Below are positions 1 through 5,965 of a stretch of 9,313 nt of DNA, one piece after another. The notes under the pieces were generated by a model. That model had not been told where the DNA came from and did no database searches. It was given only the letters and a program-made list of their open reading frames with translations. The DNA comes from Verrucomicrobia bacterium 12-59-8 (lineage in GTDB: Bacteria > Verrucomicrobiota > Verrucomicrobiae > Verrucomicrobiales > Verrucomicrobiaceae). The DNA is taken from positions 1 through 9,313 of the forward strand of contig NCCR01000163.1 in assembly GCA_002279765.1 (NCBI GenBank). The letters are read 5' to 3'. Position 1 is the stretch's first letter. Each line of letters begins with the position of its first letter. Position numbers and translations under genes: made by a program.

Positions 1-678
1 CTGGCCACGTGTAAGCATCAAGGCTGTCACCAATGCGATGCCTCCGGTCACTGCGATCTGCAGCCAGCCCAGCAGGCGGATATGCTCATTGATATCGGTA
101 TTGACCAGGATGATTTTTTGGGCGGCCTGATCCAGGGAGCCAGCGAGGGCATCGCAATCTTCGGTCAACGTTTCCCTCATGCCCCCCAGCAGAGTGTTGA
201 TGGCATCCGTGTGGGGGTAGAGTTTTTTCATCACCCTGGCTATCTTCAAAAAGCACTCGTGGGACTGCTCCAGCTTTCCCTGAATATCGGCCAGTTGCGA
301 GCCGGTTGCATGCTGCACCAGTGTTGCGGACTGGATCGACTCTTCACAGGTTTTCATGACACCCCAGACGAGATCAATGCGTCCCAGGTAATAGGTCTGA
401 AGCGGCGGTTTGCTGCTCTCAGCCTGCAGCATCAGTCGGCTCAGCACCTGGCTGTCCGTGCGCTGCCGCCCCAGCAGATTGACCGCGCTCACACTGGAGG
501 CACGTTGATGCTCCAGACTGGAGCCGATGCTCCCAAACACGACAAAACTCAGCACCAGCAGCACTGCGGCACCGCCAAAGATGAGCCAAAGACGCCTGAA
601 AAAATGCCCCAGGTTGGGCAGTTCCTGGCGCGCCGGCAGGGAGAATACAGGCTTCTTCAAGAAATTGGTCACGCTCAT
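1..678 (-). CDS. PilJ/NarX-type membrane sensor protein, N-terminal part (runs off window)
   Basis: The minus-strand frame stays open from the ATG at 678 to the left edge, giving 226 residues without a stop. A basic N-terminus is followed by a membrane segment (about residues 30-50), a largely helical presumed periplasmic region (about 51-203) and the start of a second membrane segment (about 204-222). Residues 67-77 read NLLGRQRTDSQ, which matches the GRQRMLSQ-type signature of the PilJ/NarX ligand-sensing domain found in type IV pilus chemoreceptors and some histidine kinases. The output domain (methyl-accepting, kinase or GGDEF) lies outside the window, so the effector function is unknown. 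The frame also has an in-frame ATG at 711, adding MQLVVHLWCRA; neither start has a Shine-Dalgarno sequence, and 678 is preferred because it gives the more usual N-terminus. It begins 83 bp after the upstream hydrolase gene on the same strand and might be read through from it. The domain assignment is fairly sure; the full product is not. Confidence 0.75.
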   Translation of the reverse strand, partial: MSVTNFLKKPVFSLPARQELPNLGHFFRRLWLIFGGAAVLLVLSFVVFGSIGSSLEHQRASSVSAVNLLGRQRTDSQVLSRLMLQAESSKPPLQTYYLGRIDLVWGVMKTCEESIQSATLVQHATGSQLADIQGKLEQSHECFLKIARVMKKLYPHTDAINTLLGGMRETLTEDCDALAGSLDQAAQKIILVNTDINEHIRLLGWLQIAVTGGIALVTALMLTRGQ

Positions 679-728
679 CGCGCGACACCATAGATGAACC
701 ACCAACTGCATCGCCTGGCAGTTGATTC

Positions 729-746
729 AAAAGCACCTAAGCCTTT
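729..746 (-). terminator. weak hairpin after the hydrolase gene, possible terminator
   Basis: On the minus strand AAAGGC pairs with GCTTTT (one G-U pair) around a six-base loop, and the 3' arm ends in four T residues. It lies about 48 bases past the stop of the two-domain hydrolase and just ahead of the PilJ-type sensor start. The stem is short and AT-rich, so it is at best a weak intrinsic terminator. Confidence 0.25.
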
Positions 747-793
747 GCCGCGTCAGGACAAACAGGTGAGGCGGCCTCTTTAAATGGATGAAA

Positions 794-2980
794 TTACTTC
801 CACCTGAGCTTCTGCTTCAAAAATTCAAACGTCCCCACCCCATGGATGGTATGCGGGCCGTCAAAGTGCTCGATGGTCGCGCGATCGCCGATGAGGAGCT
901 TGTTGTAGAGGCGGCGGACCTTGGCGAATTCGTAGTTCACCCATTCATCCGCGCCCACACCGTCATTGTGGCCGCGCTCGACCATGAAGGGCCGGGGGGC
1001 GATGAGGGCGGCCATTTCGGCATAGTTGTAGGTGCGGCCCATGTTCCACTCCCAGATTTCATATTCGCCGGTGGCGACGTAGCTCATCGGCATGTCGGTG
1101 CTGACGCACTTGCGCACCCATTCGTTGAAGTCGCCACTGCAGATGCTCAGGCAGTAATCCGTGAGAACAGCAGGCGTGCGCATGGCGGATTTGCCGCCGT
1201 AGCTGAGGCCGTAGAAGGCGATCTTGTCCGGCTGCGTGAAAGGCTGTGCCTTGAGCCACTCAAGAATGCGCTGGTGCTGGCCGTTGATGACGCTGTAGAG
1301 CGTGAGGCCCAGCGGATTGAGCTTCCGCTGCAGCGTGCGGAACGCATCTTGGCCACGATACGGATTGTGTGGGGCAAAGGTGACGAAGCCCTGCTCAGCT
1401 AGACGCAGCGCGAAAGCTTTGTATGCCCCGTAGGCGCGCTGGGTTTCATCGGTGGTGATGGTGTCTTCCGGCAGGCCTTCCAACCCATGCTGGCAGACGA
1501 CGACGGGCCGCTTCTCACCGGGCTTGAGGTCTTTCGGCAGGCACAGCCAGCCCCAGGCAAAGATATCGTCCCACACATCCATCGTCACCTCGAAGATCGT
1601 GACCTTGTCGGTCTCACGCAGGAAGCGGCTTCTGGCATTCACCGGCAGGTTCGGATCTGGCATGCGGCCGATGACTTCGTTCCAGAAGCGGTCGCGCTCC
1701 TTCGCGGTATGCACTTCAAAGTCCGCGACTGATGTCAGCGGCAGCTTCTTCCAGAACTCGTTGTTGCGCTCGATCTCGGTGCTGAAGAGTAGGCGTTGCG
1801 TGAACGTTTCCAGCTCACGCACCATCCGCTTCTGGCGGGTGGCATCCACTCGGGCGCGCTGCTCGTTTTTCTGCGGCATGATCGGCTCGATGCTCTTCAC
1901 GAGTTGATCGGCTACAGCCGGTGGCAGAAGATGGGCGACGACCTCCTTCAGGCCATGCTCTTCAGTGGCCAGCATGAGCCAGTCACCGGGCGCGAGTGCT
2001 TTCGCGCGGGAGACTTCTGCCTGCACAGCCGCGAGAGCTGGTTTGGTGATCTTGCCGGGCGCAGCGATGTTGCGTTCGCCCGGCTTGGCTGCCGGTGGTC
2101 CCTGCACATTCGGGAAGCCGAGATTCTGTACCACGAGAGGGCGCGGAGCGATGAGAGAGGCGACTTCGGCATCGCCAAAGTCACGCAGCAGATTGAAGAC
2201 ATTGCGGTAGATCGGCTCGGCCCACACGCCTTCACGCGGCTCGAAGCAGCCCCAGACATAGACGGAACTGACGCGCTCGTCGATGGCCCCGGAATACATG
2301 GCGATCAGGCCGCCTTCGCCGAGGCCGGCCACGAGCACCGGCAGCTTCGGCTGCGTGCCGAAGTAATCGACGAGGGACAGCATCTTTTGCACCTCGTAAC
2401 CGATGATGTGGCGACCGAGTTCATACGACTGGCGGTAGATCCACTCGCGGTGCGGCACATTCGTCTTCACCCCAAACTTGTCATTGGTGCTGAACTCGCT
2501 GCCGCGGCTGATGAGCGCAGGAATGACGATCTCGCAGCCGCTGTAGGCCAGCATGGCGTCATTCGCGAGTTTCTCGGGATCGGTGTCGGCATCCGGGATG
2601 TAGATTACTCGCGCTACAGGAGGGGCTTTTGGCTGAATCAGAATGCCCTCGCCATGCACGCCATCGAACACGGGCCAGCGCACTCTCAGAATAAGCGCGG
2701 TGGAGGTTTCCGCGAGGAGCGCCGGATTGGAGGTGTCGCCAACGAGGTCGAGCGCCGTGATGGGCAGGCGTTCGTCAACCGCACCGATGATGGCCTTCAA
2801 TTTTTCGCGGGTCGGTTTGCGGCCCGTTTTTGACTGCTCGATCAGCCGCAGAGCCATTTTGTCGATGCCCGCGACCATGGTGGCCGAGAAGTCGGGATTC
2901 GGCTCCAACGGCTTGGTGCCCGGCAGCACCTGAGCGTGCAACGAGGTGGCAATGAGAAGCGGGAGGAAAGATCGGATCAT
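794..2980 (-). CDS. secreted tandem alpha/beta hydrolase (acetyl xylan esterase / dienelactone hydrolase-like), N-terminal domain degenerate
   Basis: The product has 728 residues. Residues 1-16 form a signal peptide ending SLHA, so it is exported. Two alpha/beta-hydrolase domains follow (about 95-350 and 460-728), joined by a charged, probably helical linker (about 365-435). Each carries the family's ALIAPRP-type motif (275-281 and 658-664). The C-terminal domain looks active: HGLEG oxyanion-type loop (498-502), nucleophile elbow GLSYG with Ser593, likely acid Asp673 in GHNDG, and likely His710 or His713 in GPHTIHG. In the N-terminal domain the elbow reads GLGEG, with Gly221 in the serine position, and no HG loop or clear acid is visible, so it is probably non-catalytic. 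Family members cleave acetyl or other esters from carbohydrates; the substrate here is unknown. It starts 45 bp after the smaller esterase on the same strand, probably in one operon with the two-component genes. No Shine-Dalgarno sequence precedes the ATG. Confidence 0.88.
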   Translation of the reverse strand: MIRSFLPLLIATSLHAQVLPGTKPLEPNPDFSATMVAGIDKMALRLIEQSKTGRKPTREKLKAIIGAVDERLPITALDLVGDTSNPALLAETSTALILRVRWPVFDGVHGEGILIQPKAPPVARVIYIPDADTDPEKLANDAMLAYSGCEIVIPALISRGSEFSTNDKFGVKTNVPHREWIYRQSYELGRHIIGYEVQKMLSLVDYFGTQPKLPVLVAGLGEGGLIAMYSGAIDERVSSVYVWGCFEPREGVWAEPIYRNVFNLLRDFGDAEVASLIAPRPLVVQNLGFPNVQGPPAAKPGERNIAAPGKITKPALAAVQAEVSRAKALAPGDWLMLATEEHGLKEVVAHLLPPAVADQLVKSIEPIMPQKNEQRARVDATRQKRMVRELETFTQRLLFSTEIERNNEFWKKLPLTSVADFEVHTAKERDRFWNEVIGRMPDPNLPVNARSRFLRETDKVTIFEVTMDVWDDIFAWGWLCLPKDLKPGEKRPVVVCQHGLEGLPEDTITTDETQRAYGAYKAFALRLAEQGFVTFAPHNPYRGQDAFRTLQRKLNPLGLTLYSVINGQHQRILEWLKAQPFTQPDKIAFYGLSYGGKSAMRTPAVLTDYCLSICSGDFNEWVRKCVSTDMPMSYVATGEYEIWEWNMGRTYNYAEMAALIAPRPFMVERGHNDGVGADEWVNYEFAKVRRLYNKLLIGDRATIEHFDGPHTIHGVGTFEFLKQKLRWK

Positions 2981-3025
2981 GGGAGATCAAACGCCCGCCG
3001 GGCTTGCTGCCTTGCGCCCTCCCTC

Positions 3026-3736
3026 CTATGGTTTCTTCTGCTCAAACAGCCACGTCCAGAACTCTGGATTGGCATAAGTCTGAGTCCACGAATCATGACC
3101 AATGCCGGGGTAGATGGTGAGTTTGACGGGGGCGTCGATCTTTTTCAGAGCATCGTAAATTTTCTGGCTGTTTTCCACGGGCACTGCGCCGTCTTTATCG
3201 CCGTGGAAGATCCAGCAGGGCATGCTTTTGAGACGCTGCGCAGTCACCCAGCGCACACCGGCGCCACCACAGATGGGTGCGATGGCGGCGTAGGTCTCAG
3301 GATATTCAAAGGCGGTCTCCCAGGTGCCGAAGCCGCCCATGCTGATGCCGGTGAGATAGACGCGCTTGAGATCAACATGAAGCGTCTTGATCAAATGATC
3401 GGTAACCGCTTTGACACCATGCGGATTCCACAGGGTGTTGGGTTCGCATTGCAGGCTGGCGATGATGGCGGGAAATTTCTGTCCTGCGGCGAGCAGCTTC
3501 GGCGGTCCATGTTTTTTGATCAGTTCGAGGACCGTGCCTCGTTCGCCGGAGCCGTGCAGAAAGACGACCAGCGGCCACTTCTTATCCGGGCTGTCCGAGT
3601 AGCCCTCCGGTTTGCTCAAGAGGTAGCGGTAGTTGACCGGGATGACAAAATCACCGCTGAAGGAGGTTGGCGTTTGGGTGTCCGCTGAAAGAAGAGAGGG
3701 GAAGACTGCGAGTATCAGAACGAGGTATTTGACCAT
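3026..3736 (-). CDS. secreted serine esterase / predicted peptidase (alpha/beta hydrolase, PHB-depolymerase/LpqC-like)
   Basis: The product has 236 residues. Residues 1-18 form a signal peptide ending LLSA, which predicts export. A single compact alpha/beta-hydrolase domain follows with a complete set of catalytic features: oxyanion motif HGSGERG (61-67), nucleophile elbow GISMGG (130-135, Ser132), acid Asp182 in HGDKDGAVP, and His214 in GIGHDSW. The HGSGERG/GISMGG combination is typical of the phospholipase/carboxylesterase and 'predicted peptidase' (COG4099-like) group, which includes feruloyl- and acetyl-esterase-type enzymes. The sequence alone cannot say whether the substrate is a polysaccharide side chain, a lipid or a polyester. 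It lies 46 bp after the histidine kinase gene and 45 bp before the larger hydrolase, all on one strand, so joint transcription is likely. The ATG at 3736 gives the natural signal peptide but has no Shine-Dalgarno sequence. Confidence 0.9.
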   Translation of the reverse strand: MVKYLVLILAVFPSLLSADTQTPTSFSGDFVIPVNYRYLLSKPEGYSDSPDKKWPLVVFLHGSGERGTVLELIKKHGPPKLLAAGQKFPAIIASLQCEPNTLWNPHGVKAVTDHLIKTLHVDLKRVYLTGISMGGFGTWETAFEYPETYAAIAPICGGAGVRWVTAQRLKSMPCWIFHGDKDGAVPVENSQKIYDALKKIDAPVKLTIYPGIGHDSWTQTYANPEFWTWLFEQKKP

Positions 3737-3749
3737 GCAAGGATAACGC

Positions 3750-3773
3750 CGCGCATGGGCGGTGCCTTGCGCG
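3750..3773. repeat. intergenic inverted repeat between kinase and esterase genes
   Basis: CGCGCA (3750-3755) and TGCGCG (3768-3773) are perfect inverted repeats around a 12-base loop that contains a further GGC/GCC pair. The hairpin fills most of the 46-bp gap between the kinase stop and the esterase start. There is no T-run on either side, so it is not a classical terminator; it could act in mRNA processing or attenuation, or have no role. Confidence 0.4.
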
Positions 3774-3782
3774 CCATCCGTC

Positions 3783-5198
3783 TCAAGCAGGCAATGTCAC
3801 CTGGAAGGTGGTGCCTTGTTGCAGGCCGCTTTCGACGGTGATGTGACCGCCGAGGGCCTCCACGAGGTTTTTGCAGATGGCAAGCCCAAGACCCGCACCG
3901 CCTGTGGTGCGGTTGCGAGATGCCTCGGCGCGGTAGAAGCGTTCGAACAGATGCGGCAGATGCTCGGGTGGAATGCCAGGGCCGGTGTCGGCGACCGTGA
4001 GAATGGCGTGGCCATTCTGCCGGTGGGTGCTGACGCGCACCTCGTCTCCTGGACGGCAATATTTGACGGCGTTGCCGAGGAGATTGGTCAGAATTTGTGT
4101 CACATGACCCGCATGGGCATGGCAGGTGGCCGGTGTGAGATTGTCATGCAGCGTGATCTGTTTTTCCTCCGCCAGTGGCCGGATGTGATCGAGATTTTCG
4201 CGGCCCAAGGCGTCAAGTTGCACGGCCTCGCGTTCGGTGTCTGCGCCAGCATCCGCCATGGCCAGCATCAGCAGGGACTCGATCAGCTCCTGCATCCGCT
4301 GAGCGCTGCGTCGCGTCATCTCGATCGTTTTCACATGTGCCTCGGTACTGCGTGGCTTGGACAGGGCAAGCTGCGTCTGCGCCAGGATGATGGAGACCGG
4401 CGTGCGAAGTTCATGTGCCGCGTCTGAGGTGAAGCGTGCCTGCTGCTCAAAGGAGGCGTCGAGCCGGGTAAAGGTGTCATTGAGCAAACTGGCCAGCTGG
4501 CCAAGCTCGCTCTCCGTCTCGGCCACCGGGATGCATTCTTTCAGATGACCGCCTGAGATGCGCTGGGCGGCTTCGCTGATGTCACGAATGGGAGCGATGG
4601 CACGTGTGGCCATCCACCAGCCACCCATCATGCCAAAGACAAACACAACCGCACAAATGCCTCCTACTTGGGCCGCAAAAGAGCGCATCTGGGCATTCAG
4701 GACCGACTCTGGAACTCCGACCATCAGGCATTCTCCTGGAGGCGTGAACTGATACACCTCACGAAAGCCCGCGTGTGTGCGCTGCTCGACCTTGCCACTG
4801 TTTGGCGGCAGCGTCAGGCCTGCGGGCACGGCCCCCACACTCTCCTTCACTGTGCCATCCCTCCACCAGATGCGATGATAGTGAGGAAAGGACGGAACCG
4901 AATTCGTGCGGCGCTGCTCGCCCTGGCGTGGGGGCCCAAGGGGCAGGTCTAATGCAGAAATGCCCAGCAGCAGCGCCAGATCATCCTGCGGTTCGGGTGG
5001 CGCTGCCGCATCTCCGCCGTGGGCGAGTCCGACGTGGAGTTCGGAAAGCAGCAGGTGCAGCCGCCCGTCGAGAATACGGATCTCGTTGTGGTACTGCAGC
5101 CGCCAGGCGGTGACGCCAAAGACCACGAGCACGAGCAGCAGCAGCAGCCCGTGCCAGAGCTGAATGCGCCAACGGATGCTGTTTGGCAGCCATTTCAT
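3783..5198 (-). CDS. sensor histidine kinase (HAMP-HisKA-HATPase, CusS-like)
   Basis: This is a 471-residue inner-membrane two-component kinase. It has TM1 (about 16-33), a periplasmic sensor region (about 35-172), TM2 (about 175-197), a HAMP linker (about 198-250), a HisKA domain with FTSDAAHELRTP (256-267, phospho-acceptor His262), and a catalytic ATPase domain. The ATPase domain shows the N box with Asn372 and Asn376 in NLLGNAVKY, the G1 box DTGPGIP (404-410), the F box LFERFYRAE (417-425) and the G2 box GGAGLGLAI (433-441). All catalytic boxes are intact. Length and layout resemble the CusS/CopS heavy-metal group, but the sensor region has no metal-binding motif I can recognise, so the signal is unknown. 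Its ATG overlaps the response regulator's stop (ATGA), indicating translational coupling and a cognate pair. Two exported hydrolase genes follow directly, which suggests they are targets or part of the same response. Confidence 0.94.
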   Translation of the reverse strand: MKWLPNSIRWRIQLWHGLLLLLVLVVFGVTAWRLQYHNEIRILDGRLHLLLSELHVGLAHGGDAAAPPEPQDDLALLLGISALDLPLGPPRQGEQRRTNSVPSFPHYHRIWWRDGTVKESVGAVPAGLTLPPNSGKVEQRTHAGFREVYQFTPPGECLMVGVPESVLNAQMRSFAAQVGGICAVVFVFGMMGGWWMATRAIAPIRDISEAAQRISGGHLKECIPVAETESELGQLASLLNDTFTRLDASFEQQARFTSDAAHELRTPVSIILAQTQLALSKPRSTEAHVKTIEMTRRSAQRMQELIESLLMLAMADAGADTEREAVQLDALGRENLDHIRPLAEEKQITLHDNLTPATCHAHAGHVTQILTNLLGNAVKYCRPGDEVRVSTHRQNGHAILTVADTGPGIPPEHLPHLFERFYRAEASRNRTTGGAGLGLAICKNLVEALGGHITVESGLQQGTTFQVTLPA

Positions 5199-5848
5199 GA
5201 GCCGATGCTATAGCCCCTCCCGCGATGCGTCACGATGAAATCCTGCCCCAGCTTTTTACGAAGGTTGAAGACATGCACGTCCACGAGGTTGGACATGGGC
5301 GTGTCATTTTCATCATGTAGGTGCTCATAAAGCTGCGTGCGGGTGATGATCTTTCCCCGGTGCTGTACGCAGAACTCCAGCAGCGCATATTCGCGCCCTC
5401 GGAGCGCTATGGGCTGGCCTGCCACCTTCACTGTTTGTGCGGCGGTGTCGATTTCCACATTCCTGATGGTGATGACGGGCGTGGCATTGCCATGCGCTCG
5501 GCGGATGAGCGCACGGACACGGGCGGCCAGCTCATTGAGATCCACCGGCTTGGCCAAATAGTCATCCGCTCCGGTGTCGAGACCTTGAATACGGTCTTGT
5601 ACCTTGTTGCGGGCGGTTAGCATGAGCACGGGAGTCTTCTTGACCTTGCGCAGTCGCCGCAACAGCTCAAAGCCGTCATGCACGGGCATCATGACGTCAC
5701 ATATGATGAGATCGTAGTCAATTTCCAGGGCTTTAAAGAGGCCGTCATCTCCATCGGCAGCCTCGTCCACCGCGTAGCCCTCCCCACGCATGGCTTCGGC
5801 CAGCGTGTCGAGCATGTCGGGTTCGTCTTCCACAATCAGGAGGCGCAT
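5195..5848 (-). CDS. OmpR/PhoB-family response regulator
   Basis: This is the DNA-binding partner of the kinase encoded immediately downstream. From the ATG at 5848 it has 217 residues and begins MRLLIVEDEPD, the normal start of the family. An in-frame ATG at 5872 would add eight residues (MKTRYSVP) and is less likely; neither start has a Shine-Dalgarno sequence. The receiver domain (about 1-118) has the acidic pocket Glu7/Asp8, phospho-acceptor Asp51 in DLIICDVMMP, Thr78 in LTAR and Lys100 in YLAKP. The C-terminal winged-helix domain (about 125-217) shows the RGREYALLEF strand-turn, a recognition helix region around SNLVDVHVFNLRKKLG, and the wing VTHRGRGYSIG. All key residues are present. 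It overlaps the kinase gene by four bases and is transcribed away from the YHYH protein gene. The sequence between them (5849-5965) is the obvious place for an autoregulatory or shared operator. Confidence 0.95.
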   Translation of the reverse strand: MRLLIVEDEPDMLDTLAEAMRGEGYAVDEAADGDDGLFKALEIDYDLIICDVMMPVHDGFELLRRLRKVKKTPVLMLTARNKVQDRIQGLDTGADDYLAKPVDLNELAARVRALIRRAHGNATPVITIRNVEIDTAAQTVKVAGQPIALRGREYALLEFCVQHRGKIITRTQLYEHLHDENDTPMSNLVDVHVFNLRKKLGQDFIVTHRGRGYSIGS

Positions 5849-5921
5849 GGGGACAGAATAACGCGTCTTCATTAAGCGGCGATGAAGTTTGCATGCTGTA
5901 TGGGGTAAAGATTATTTCTCC

Positions 5922-5937
5922 GGTTTCATGCTGGTTT
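5922..5937 (+). promoter_or_regulatory. candidate response-regulator box: GGTTT direct repeat, 11-bp period
   Basis: GGTTT occurs at 5922-5926 and 5933-5937, exactly 11 bases apart. The overlapping word CATGCTG (5927-5933) is also found at 5892-5898. OmpR/PhoB-family regulators bind direct half-sites spaced by about one helical turn, and this lies between the regulator gene and the divergent YHYH gene. Only two half-sites are seen, and the motif could be chance. Confidence 0.3.
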
Positions 5938-5965
5938 AATGATGGCCCGGCAGACTGGCGGCATC

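Noticed and set aside
82..693. 203-residue plus-strand frame at the left end
   Set aside because: It lies opposite the minus-strand frame that carries two membrane segments and the PilJ-type signature; the plus-strand translation has no recognisable feature.
768..778. GAGG-CGG-CCTC hairpin beside a short T-run as a terminator
   Set aside because: Only four pairs, and the T-run is on the plus strand, where no gene ends; it does not fit the minus-strand hydrolase.
788..2833. Long plus-strand frames opposite the large hydrolase (204 residues at 788-1402, 345 residues at 1796-2833)
   Set aside because: They are antisense to a gene with clear motifs on the minus strand, have no recognisable domains, and are the kind of shadow frames expected in GC-rich coding DNA.
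2993..3003. GCCCG-C-CGGGC palindrome between the two esterase genes
   Set aside because: Too short for a stable hairpin once a minimum loop is allowed, and easily explained by high GC content.
5889..5917. TTGCAT ... TTATTT as a sigma-70 promoter for the YHYH gene
   Set aside because: The -10 part matches the consensus poorly at any normal spacing, and no better pair was found on either strand.
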